NCBI GenBank assembly: GCA_937901395.1
Contig: CALCDB010000147.1
Coordinates: 1 to 6,232, forward strand
From: an uncultured Verrucomicrobiota bacterium
GTDB lineage: Bacteria > Verrucomicrobiota > Kiritimatiellia > RFP12 > UBA1067
Reading direction: 5' to 3'
Length of the DNA stretch: 6,232 nt
Shown here: one piece after another, positions 1 to 6,181 of the stretch
Layout of the letters: every line of letters starts with the position of its first letter
Numbering within the stretch: the stretch's first letter is position 1
Position numbers and translations under genes: made by a program
The notes under the pieces: model-generated
The model's input: only the letters and a program-made list of their open reading frames with translations
Told to the model about the DNA's origin: nothing
Databases searched by the model: none

Positions 1-497
1 AGATGACGAAACTCCACCATCGTGAGATCGGCATGGTCGGCGCGGGCTTCCTCGTGGATGATCTCAACACCGAAGTAATTTGCGATCGCATTCATCTTTG
101 CGATGATATGTTGCGTCTCGTGTTTCTCAAGCGCGATCTCGCCCATGTTCAGATGATCACCGATTCGCTGCGTTGCTCGCATTGTAAGGATGGCTACGCC
201 TTTACGATGGGCGGGCTTGAGGTGAAGTTGCAGGGCGGTGAGGCGCGTCTGGTGAAAGGCGGCAATCTCGCGGGCTCGACGTTATGGATGGGTAACGGGC
301 TTAAGAATGTTCATGATGTGACTGGCTTGCCGCTTTGCAAGTTGGTTCGTTGCACTTCGTGGAATCAGGCGATTGAGCAGGGCTGGGGCAAGAAGCTCGG
401 TAAAGTCGAGAAGGGCTATATCGCCGACTTGGTGGTGATCAATCCAAGAAGCTGGAAACCATCTGCGGTCTTCGTTGACGGAATCCAAAAGATTTGA
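1..497 (+). CDS. nagA: N-acetylglucosamine-6-phosphate deacetylase, C-terminal part (5' end outside window)
   Basis: Cytoplasmic amidohydrolase that removes acetate from GlcNAc-6-phosphate, feeding amino-sugar catabolism and cell-wall recycling. About 164 residues are visible, in the frame whose first full codon is at base 3. The ATG at 3 is probably internal: the text around it (AMTKLHHREIGMVGAG) matches the family stretch just after the metal-binding His of the THLxNAM motif, so the N-terminal half lies upstream. Visible family marks are the substrate-binding His in CDRIHL (about residue 31), the catalytic Asp in MITDS (about 54), GGLEV, LAGSTL (family form LAGSxLxM), and the C-terminal GKVEKGYIADLVVINP that closes the small beta domain. 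The C-terminal part is full length and ends in TGA. It has six Cys in 164 residues and, unlike the genes downstream, none of its Ile codons is ATA (small sample). The last codons carry the promoter of the following tRNA. The family assignment is firm; activity cannot be judged without the first half. Confidence 0.92.
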   Translation, partial: MTKLHHREIGMVGAGFLVDDLNTEVICDRIHLCDDMLRLVFLKRDLAHVQMITDSLRCSHCKDGYAFTMGGLEVKLQGGEARLVKGGNLAGSTLWMGNGLKNVHDVTGLPLCKLVRCTSWNQAIEQGWGKKLGKVEKGYIADLVVINPRSWKPSAVFVDGIQKI

Positions 498-503
498 TAC
501 ACT
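475..503 (+). promoter_or_regulatory. Sigma-70-type promoter of the tRNA-Ser transcript, inside the end of nagA
   Basis: A -35 box TTGACG (475-480), a 17-base spacer and a -10 box TACACT (498-503) preceded by an extended -10 TG at 495-496. Transcription would begin near 510, about 9 bases before the mature tRNA. The -35 lies in nagA codons, and the stop codon TGA (495-497) is part of the extended -10. The stretch 491-518 matches the bases before tRNA-Leu at 21 of 28 positions, which supports a functional promoter. It is likely also the promoter for the PKS-like genes downstream, since no other good promoter is seen between 503 and 621. Confidence 0.7.
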
Positions 504-518
504 ATACGACAACGATTT

Positions 519-609
519 GGAGGGATGGCCGAGTGGCTGAAGGCAGCGGTTTGCTAAATCGCCATACGGACTAATCTCCGTATCGGGGGTTCGAATCCCC
601 CTCCCTCCG
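519..609 (+). tRNA. tRNA-Ser(GCU)
   Basis: The acceptor stem GGAGGGA (519-525) pairs with TCCCTCC (602-608), G609 is the discriminator base, and CCA is encoded at 610-612. The anticodon stem GCGGT/ATCGC encloses the loop TTGCTAA with anticodon GCT at 553-555, which reads AGC and AGU. A long variable arm with stem TACGGA/TCCGTA marks a class II tRNA. The T arm is GGGGG-TTCGAAT-CCCCC. All helices close, so the gene looks functional. The next protein gene starts only 8 bases after the CCA, so the tRNA is probably cut out of a longer mRNA. Confidence 0.97.
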
Positions 610-620
610 CCAATCTCAGA

Positions 621-2015
621 ATGATAGCGATAATAGGAATGAGTTGCCGTTTCGCGGGTTGTCCAACCTTGGCAGCCTTCTGGGAGGCGATTCGCAATCA
701 TCGCATTCTTCTTACCGAGCCGAGCCAAGGGGTGGCGTTGCCGATTGGCCAGAAGACGGTCTTCGATCGCGCCTATCCTCGGCGAATTGGACAGTTGTCG
801 GATTTGTATTCTTGCGTGCCTTCGATGCAGAACTTTCCTCGTCAAGTCAACGCAGGCGAGAACCAAGACTTGTATTTTGCCACGCAGCTCGCTTTTGACG
901 CATTGTCGGATGCGTCGTTAAAGCCGCATTCAAAGGAGTCATTTCGCGGATCGGTTCGCATCGGCTATGCGCCGCCATTCAATTCCTCGACGGTGAACTG
1001 GCTCCAGCATACCGACTTCTTGGATCAGACGTTGGAGATCATTCGGAGGTTCTTTCCGCATGCTCCCGATACCGCGCTCGACTCGGTTCGCGTGAAGCTC
1101 AAGGAGTCGCTCCCATACCCCGATGCGTCGTCGTTCCTGATGGGAACCGGTTATCGCTTCGCTTCGTGGATCGCTCGCGAGTGTTCGTTTTCCGGCGTCG
1201 CCACGACCATGGATGCAGGCATTCTGACCGGGGCGGCCACGCTCTCGTCGGCTATGGACGATCTTGAATCTGGTCGGGCGGATATCGCGTTGGCGGGTGC
1301 GCTGACGCCTCCGCTCAGTCGCGCATACATCGAGGGGTTGGCGGGCGAGGTGGATTTTTCGCAGCGGCTTGAGTTGCATCCATTCGCGAGCTCGCAGGAT
1401 GGAACGTTGCCGGGCGAAGGCGGGGCGTTCTTCGTTCTCAAGCGTCGCCAAGATGCGCTGCGTGATCATGATAGGATATATGCGCTGATAAGAAGCGTTG
1501 CGATCGGGCATTGTCCGGAAGACGATCCCTCGGCGATTTTCCGCGAGGCGAGCGATCGCGCCAATGTCGAGCCCACGAAAATCGGTTTGGTCGAGGCGGA
1601 TGGTTCGTGCATTCGCGAAGCTGAGGCGCGCGAGTTGGCGGCGATACGTTCGATTTGGGGCGAGCATCGTCCGGGCATGCCATTGGTTGGCGTGGGGTCG
1701 GTTAAGGGGAATATCGGCCATACGCTACGCGCTTCGATGGCGGCGGGCGTAGCGAAGGCGGCGCTGGCGCTTTACACGAAGGTATTGCCGCCGCAGATAC
1801 CACCCGAGCATGCGGATGAATCGATTTCCAACTTGACTTCCGGCGCGTATTTGCTTGATGATGAGCGGCCTTGGATAACTGGGGATAGCGCCAATCCTCG
1901 GCGAGCGGCGGTAATGGGGGCGAACTTCGATTCGCGCAATCCAATCGGCTTTTCGCAATCGTCCGGACGTTCGGCGGTGATCGTTTTGGAAGAGGAATTG
2001 GAGAATCGCGCATGA
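621..2015 (+). CDS. Ketosynthase-like protein of a type I PKS, lacking the catalytic Cys
   Basis: 464 residues, a complete ketosynthase (KS) fold of the iterative enediyne/PUFA-like type I class and no other domain. It opens with the KS signature IAIIGMSCRF at residue 2, which supports the ATG at 621; no Shine-Dalgarno sequence precedes it. Later KS marks are SGVATTMDAG (191-200), SGRADIALAG (217-226), PGEGGAFFVLKR (264-275), GSVKGNIGHT (359-368) and a C-terminal RRAAVMGANF then VIVLEEE. The nucleophilic Cys of the family motif DxACxSS is replaced by Ile201, and the first catalytic His (HGTGT motif) by Asp327 in VEADGSC. Lys362 and His367 remain. It therefore should not form a Cys-bound acyl enzyme; Cys-less KS folds are known as chain-length factors and KSQ-like decarboxylases, but those carry Gln or another polar residue, not Ile. 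The gene overlaps the next by ATGA, as if a KS-AT protein had been split in the linker. A structural or partner role is inferred. Confidence 0.85.
   Translation: MIAIIGMSCRFAGCPTLAAFWEAIRNHRILLTEPSQGVALPIGQKTVFDRAYPRRIGQLSDLYSCVPSMQNFPRQVNAGENQDLYFATQLAFDALSDASLKPHSKESFRGSVRIGYAPPFNSSTVNWLQHTDFLDQTLEIIRRFFPHAPDTALDSVRVKLKESLPYPDASSFLMGTGYRFASWIARECSFSGVATTMDAGILTGAATLSSAMDDLESGRADIALAGALTPPLSRAYIEGLAGEVDFSQRLELHPFASSQDGTLPGEGGAFFVLKRRQDALRDHDRIYALIRSVAIGHCPEDDPSAIFREASDRANVEPTKIGLVEADGSCIREAEARELAAIRSIWGEHRPGMPLVGVGSVKGNIGHTLRASMAAGVAKAALALYTKVLPPQIPPEHADESISNLTSGAYLLDDERPWITGDSANPRRAAVMGANFDSRNPIGFSQSSGRSAVIVLEEELENRA
2000..2004 (+). promoter_or_regulatory. Ribosome binding site for the AT-DH-PPTase gene
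   Basis: GGAGA, with its GGAG core 8 bases before the ATG at 2012, lies within the last codons of the KS-like gene. Together with the ATGA stop/start overlap it fixes this start and suggests translational coupling. It is the clearest Shine-Dalgarno sequence in the window. Confidence 0.6.
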
Positions 2016-5000
2016 CGAGACTCGTGTTAGTTAGTGCGGCGGATGAAGGCGCGTTGGTAGGGGAGCTTACGCGGCTTATCGATTTCATCGATCGTGTTCC
2101 GGATGCGCAGCTAAAGGATGTTGCGTATACATGTTCGCTTAATCATGGAGAGGCGGTAATCGCTATCATCGCGGAAGACGCGCAATCATTGCGGGCTCGG
2201 CTTTTTTCGGCGCGCAGTCGCATCGCCAATAGTGGGGTAAAGCGCATTCGCGATAAGAGCGGAACATACTATTTTCGTAATCATCTTCTGGGCGATGGGA
2301 AGGGAAAACTGGCATTCGTCTACCCAGGGGTAACGAGCTTCTACCCCGATATGATACGCGATCTTGCGATTCGCAATCCGGAATGTCGCGGCGCGTTTGA
2401 CGAACTTGAGGAGGCCTTGATGGACGATCCTTCGTTTACGCCATCCTCCTTCATCTTTCCGCCTGCGCCATATTATCGTCACGATGCGGATATATTCAAG
2501 TCGGGGGCGTATGCGCAGGCATTGGTGGCTACGTATACCGGGTGCGTTGCGCTCACTCGTCATCTTGAGCAACTTGGTATTTTGCCTTCTGGCGTAGTTG
2601 GCTTCGCCGGTGGAGACTTGGCCGCGATGATGCGCTCTCGCATGGCAGGCGATGATCTATCGCGTTCCGATCGAATCAAGGTTATCTCCGAGATATACAA
2701 GATCGTCCACAAGGCGGTGAATCACGGCGGGCTGCCGACGATTGCGATGTATACGGTATTGTTGCGGCGCGTTGAGGAGGCGGCGGGCTTGGCAACTCTG
2801 CCGAGCGACAAGGTAATACTGGCGGTAGATGCTTCGCCGCGCCAGAAGACATACGCCGTCATGCCGGACTTCGAGGAGGAGTTCGTAAAGGCCGTCGTGA
2901 ATGCGGGGGCGAAGCCGATGAAGCTCGATTTGGATCGTCCATTCAATACGCCGCTTTGCAAATCATTGGTTCCCGCGATCAATAAGTTCGCGACGAACTG
3001 GTTGAAGAAGTCGCCAATTTGCGATAATTATTCGTGCGCTACGGCGGAGTTGACGCCATCGCGCATAGGCGGGGCGCGCACTGATTTGGCGGAGCGGTGG
3101 ACGAAGCCAGTGCGCTTCGTGGACACGATTCGCCGCATGTATGCGGATGGCTATCGCGTGTTCTTGGAGGTCGGACCGCGTGGATTGATGACGGTAGCGG
3201 TAGAGGATACGCTTAAGGACGAAGAGCACGCGGCGATCGCGCTTGATTCCATTCATCGTCGCGGGACCTTGCAAATACAACATGCGATCGGGCAGTTGGC
3301 GGCATTGGGCGCGAAGATGGATATCTCGTATCTAATGGAGAGCGATGGCGCGCGGAAATTGGATTTTGGCGCGGCTATCTCGCTTGAGGTTCGCAAGAAC
3401 CGAGAGATGAAACTTTCGCGTGAATTTCCGCGCATGACATTGCTTTCAAACGAAGTTACGTTATCCGACCCATCGATCAAGGTGGATCCGAAGGGACGAG
3501 GCGCGAAGGCCGCCACGCGAGCGGCGGCGATTGCGCAATTCGCCCGTCGTCAACGTCAATTCGATTTCGGGGCGATGACCCCGTTGATTTCCGATGCCGA
3601 TACGATTGCGTCGAGCCCGGGAGTGTCGATTGAACTCACGAAGGTATTTAAGATAATCGATTTTCCGTTTATTGGCGATTATGCATTAGGCAATAGCCAG
3701 CTTAGTTATTCTGAGCCCAATTTGCGCGGATTGACGCTCTTCACCTTGCCATTGGGAATGGAGATCATGGCCGAGGCGGCAACCGCGATTGTGCCTAATC
3801 GGATGTTCCGGCGGATAGAAGATTTGAATTGTCGCCGTATGGTGGAGTTCGTCAATGGCGAACTTAAGCTCTTCATCAAGGCGGAGCGCGTGGCCTCATG
3901 CGACCCCAAGGAATCGGCGGTAAAGGTTTTGATACGCGATGATTCGCCCAATAGCGAATATACATGGCCGATAATGGAAGCGACGATCGTGCTTGCCGAA
4001 GATGCTCTGGCGGCTCGTCCGGCCGTGGTTGATGCGCTCTCAAAGCCGCGTAGCGTACATTGGTCGGGGCGCGATATCTATCCAGCGCACCTTTGTTGCG
4101 GCAGACGGCTTAGGGGAATTCATTTTGTGGAGGCGTGGGGAGAATCGGGGCTTGATTACGATGTGGTCGCTCCCATGTTGGCGGGGAGCGTTTCTTTCAC
4201 GCGCTTCCCGATGTGGGTAGTCGATCCGCTCCTGACGGAAGTGATCGCGAGCGGCTTTAAGTTGTGGCGCAGCCACGAGCGCTTCACGGGCGCGTTCTCC
4301 TTCCCGTTCAGATTGCGGCGATTCGTATTCGTCGGCCCTATGCCGAAGGAGGGCTCCAATCTCCGTTGCTACTTGCGGCGCACGGACGTAACGCCGAAAA
4401 GCCATATCTGCGATATCGAGGTAACGGATGGCAATGGCAATGAGTTGATGCGATTCGACGGCTGGGAAGAACTCACCGAGCGCGTGCCCAATGAATATCG
4501 AGAACTGGTTCTACAGCCAGCGAATAATTATCTCACCGAAGAACTTGGCGCCGAATTGTTGGGTTCGCCAGCCACGGATGTCGCCTCCGCATTCGTGACG
4601 GATGTTCCATATAATATCTTCGAGCGCAACGAGGAATTGTGGTTGAAGATGCTTTCGCATATCATCCTCGATTCATCGGAGCGCAAGACCTTCGCGAACA
4701 TGACGGGATCGGTCTCGCGGCGAACGGAATGGCTATACGGGCGAGCCGCCGCCAAGGATGTGGTTCGGCGTTTCCTCAAAACCTTCTATCAGGCGCGATG
4801 GAGCGATGCGGATATCAAGATATGGGCGGATGATTCCGGCAAGCCATGCGCGCTTGGGGAATGGCGCAATTACCTAAGCACCAAACTGGATATAGCGATC
4901 GCCCATACCGCGCAATTCGTGGTTGCCATCGCGGCGGCGAATGCGCGCGTCGGCGTGGATGTGGAATCGGCGAATCGCGATCTTTCCGAGGAATTCACCA

Positions 5001-5317
5001 ATGGCGTGTTTACCCCGGAGGAATTGGAATTGGCCGCGCATACGATCAACGCTTCGCGCGCCATCGTGCAATTCTGGTGCGCGAAAGAGGCGGTATCCAA
5101 AGCGCTGGGAACGGGTATTCGCTATTCTCCGCGCGAGATGGTAGTTTCCAATTTCATTCCGGATACCGGCGCGCTTACGATGCGCCTCACGGGTGCATGG
5201 GTCGAGGCGTTCAAGAACTTCAAGGGACGCGACATCTCGGTTACCGTGAAGCTGGTGCGCGATCATGCGCTTGCCTCGTGTTTTATTCCAGCGAGCTTAT
5301 TTGTCGATGAGGACTAA
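2012..5317 (+). CDS. PKS-like multidomain protein: degenerate acyltransferase, degenerate dehydratase, intact 4'-phosphopantetheinyl transferase
   Basis: 1101 residues. Residues 1-95 resemble the KS-AT linker (LVLVSAADEGAL, then LKDVAYTCSLNHG). An acyltransferase (AT) fold spans about 98-405: KLAFVYPG at its start, VGFAGGDLAA (196-205) at the nucleophile elbow, and PVRFVDTIRRM then FLEVGPRG (384-391). The elbow GHSxG has become GFAGG (Ser to Ala199, His to Phe198), and the second catalytic His, FHTPL in the family, is Asn312 in FNTPL, so transferase activity is not expected. Residues 412-540 are a Lys/Arg-rich linker; ACP and KR would sit here, and no phosphopantetheine-serine motif (DSL type) is seen. 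A double-hotdog dehydratase (DH) follows at about 541-830 (LRGLTLFTLPLGMEIMAEAA, VVDPLL); its His is Tyr557 in GDYALG, and the Asp of the second hotdog also seems lost. At about 880-1095 is a Sfp-type PPTase with intact VGVDVE (980-985) and FWCAKEAVSKALG (1021-1033), which would load a carrier protein encoded elsewhere. It is co-translated with the KS-like gene. Domain calls are firm; the biological role is unknown. Confidence 0.88.
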   Translation: MTRLVLVSAADEGALVGELTRLIDFIDRVPDAQLKDVAYTCSLNHGEAVIAIIAEDAQSLRARLFSARSRIANSGVKRIRDKSGTYYFRNHLLGDGKGKLAFVYPGVTSFYPDMIRDLAIRNPECRGAFDELEEALMDDPSFTPSSFIFPPAPYYRHDADIFKSGAYAQALVATYTGCVALTRHLEQLGILPSGVVGFAGGDLAAMMRSRMAGDDLSRSDRIKVISEIYKIVHKAVNHGGLPTIAMYTVLLRRVEEAAGLATLPSDKVILAVDASPRQKTYAVMPDFEEEFVKAVVNAGAKPMKLDLDRPFNTPLCKSLVPAINKFATNWLKKSPICDNYSCATAELTPSRIGGARTDLAERWTKPVRFVDTIRRMYADGYRVFLEVGPRGLMTVAVEDTLKDEEHAAIALDSIHRRGTLQIQHAIGQLAALGAKMDISYLMESDGARKLDFGAAISLEVRKNREMKLSREFPRMTLLSNEVTLSDPSIKVDPKGRGAKAATRAAAIAQFARRQRQFDFGAMTPLISDADTIASSPGVSIELTKVFKIIDFPFIGDYALGNSQLSYSEPNLRGLTLFTLPLGMEIMAEAATAIVPNRMFRRIEDLNCRRMVEFVNGELKLFIKAERVASCDPKESAVKVLIRDDSPNSEYTWPIMEATIVLAEDALAARPAVVDALSKPRSVHWSGRDIYPAHLCCGRRLRGIHFVEAWGESGLDYDVVAPMLAGSVSFTRFPMWVVDPLLTEVIASGFKLWRSHERFTGAFSFPFRLRRFVFVGPMPKEGSNLRCYLRRTDVTPKSHICDIEVTDGNGNELMRFDGWEELTERVPNEYRELVLQPANNYLTEELGAELLGSPATDVASAFVTDVPYNIFERNEELWLKMLSHIILDSSERKTFANMTGSVSRRTEWLYGRAAAKDVVRRFLKTFYQARWSDADIKIWADDSGKPCALGEWRNYLSTKLDIAIAHTAQFVVAIAAANARVGVDVESANRDLSEEFTNGVFTPEELELAAHTINASRAIVQFWCAKEAVSKALGTGIRYSPREMVVSNFIPDTGALTMRLTGAWVEAFKNFKGRDISVTVKLVRDHALASCFIPASLFVDED

Positions 5318-6080
5318 GCCACAATTTACCGAAGACCCGTTTAACGAGTTATCCACGGCGCAGCGGCTGGCGGGGCTTAAGCAGCGTTTTCCGGATCGTG
5401 TGCTTATCATGACCACGAACAAGTGCTTCGGCTATTGCGCGCATTGCACTCGCCGCTGGATATTGGGCAAGGCGAAGGCGGTGGAGACGGCGAAGGAACT
5501 TTCGGCGTGCGTTGATTATGTAAAGGCGCATCCCAAGGTAAGGGATGTTCTATTATCGGGCGGCGATGTGCTTACGTTGTCGGATGAGCGGGTAATGGAG
5601 TTCGTAAACGCATTCGACAAGTTGCCGCAAGTAGAGATGATTCGCATTTGTACGCGCGCATTGGTCGCCAAGCCCAAGCGAATCACGAAAGCGCTGGTCA
5701 AGGCGCTTGCTCGTTCCAAGAAGATTTGGGTGAATGTGCATATCAACACGGCCGATGAGGCGCTCATCGCCAAAAGACCAGCCGCGCTATTCATCGAGCA
5801 GGGCATTCCGGTATCCAGCCAGACCGTATTATTGCGAGGCGTAAACGATACGCGCGAAAAGATGCTGAAGTTGCTGCAGGTATTGTCGGCGGAGCGAATT
5901 AGACCATATTACGTTTTTCAGTGCGACCCCGTCAAGGGGTTGGAACATCTTCGCGTGCCATTATCAAGGGCAAAGGCGATCGAGCGATATTGTGCGGAAC
6001 ACATTGGCGGCTTGGCATTGCCAAGATTCGTCGAAGATATCCCAAATTCTTTGCGCAAAGTGCCATTAGATTTGATATAA
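5307..6080 (+). CDS. Short radical SAM protein of the lysine 2,3-aminomutase / EpmB (KamA) family
   Basis: 257 residues from the ATG at 5307, 11 bases before the end of the PPTase gene. An ATG at 5265 would add 14 residues with no family likeness, so 5307 is preferred; neither has a clear Shine-Dalgarno sequence. The family uses SAM, a [4Fe-4S] cluster and PLP to move an alpha-amino group to the beta carbon. From 5307: the cluster motif is NKCFGYCAHCTRR with Cys 40, 44 and 47; VLLSGGDVLTLSD is at about 80-92; VNVHIN at about 142-147; SSQTVLLRGVND; RPYYVFQCDPVKGLEH; and FVEDIP. Asp207 (QCD) and Asp244 (VED) match the lysine-binding Asp pair of lysine 2,3-aminomutase, favouring lysine over glutamate. 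The PLP lysine is present in NSLRKVPLDL, but the usual GGGGK loop is replaced; an ending in KxPLDL resembles that of E. coli EpmB as I remember it. The N-terminal helical part, about 90 residues in relatives, is absent. Product (beta-lysine or another beta-amino acid, free or on a protein) is inference. Confidence 0.85.
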   Translation: MRTKPQFTEDPFNELSTAQRLAGLKQRFPDRVLIMTTNKCFGYCAHCTRRWILGKAKAVETAKELSACVDYVKAHPKVRDVLLSGGDVLTLSDERVMEFVNAFDKLPQVEMIRICTRALVAKPKRITKALVKALARSKKIWVNVHINTADEALIAKRPAALFIEQGIPVSSQTVLLRGVNDTREKMLKLLQVLSAERIRPYYVFQCDPVKGLEHLRVPLSRAKAIERYCAEHIGGLALPRFVEDIPNSLRKVPLDLI

Positions 6081-6081
6081 T
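6051..6081 (+). promoter_or_regulatory. Promoter of tRNA-Leu, overlapping the stop codon of the radical SAM gene
   Basis: A perfect -10 box TATAAT (6076-6081) with an extended TG at 6073-6074, and a weak -35 candidate TTGCGC (6051-6056) with a long 19-base spacer. The stop TAA (6078-6080) lies inside the -10 box. The box sits at exactly the same distance (15 bases) from the tRNA as in the tRNA-Ser promoter, and 6069-6096 matches 491-518 at 21 of 28 positions. The extended -10 probably makes up for the poor -35. Confidence 0.72.
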
Positions 6082-6096
6082 ATGCGCCAACGCATC

Positions 6097-6181
6097 GCCG
6101 GAGTGGTGGAATGGCAGACACCAGGGACTTAAAATCCCTTGCCAAGTTTTTGGCGTACGGGTTCGAGTCCCGTCTCCGGCA
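6097..6181 (+). tRNA. tRNA-Leu(UAA)
   Basis: The acceptor stem GCCGGAG (6097-6103) pairs with CTCCGGC (6174-6180), with A6181 as discriminator. CCA is not encoded; GGC follows instead, so CCA must be added after transcription. The anticodon stem AGGGA/TCCCT encloses the loop CTTAAAA with anticodon TAA at 6130-6132, reading UUA and UUG. The variable arm has stem GCCAA/TTGGC (class II), and the T arm is ACGGG-TTCGAGT-CCCGT. All helices close. It has its own promoter 16 bases after the stop codon of the radical SAM gene. Confidence 0.97.

Noticed and set aside
282..866. Minus-strand open frame of 194 codons across the nagA end, tRNA-Ser and KS start
   Set aside because: Its middle (RGIRTPDTEISPYG and onward) is the reverse translation of tRNA-Ser, a familiar false protein. 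It runs antisense to three well-supported genes and has no family likeness.
939..1721. Minus-strand open frame of 260 codons opposite the KS-like gene
   Set aside because: Arg-rich composition typical of antisense reading of a GCG/CGC-biased gene; no domain recognised, and the plus-strand gene has clear KS motifs throughout.
5265..5306. Longer start for the radical SAM protein (ATG at 5265)
   Set aside because: The extra 14 residues lie in PPTase coding sequence, have no family likeness, and no Shine-Dalgarno sequence favours them; the ATG at 5307 is the better choice, though not proven.
4846..5310. Plus-strand open frame of 154 codons in another frame over the PPTase
   Set aside because: Gly/Arg-rich shadow frame; the PPTase motifs in the main frame explain the sequence.
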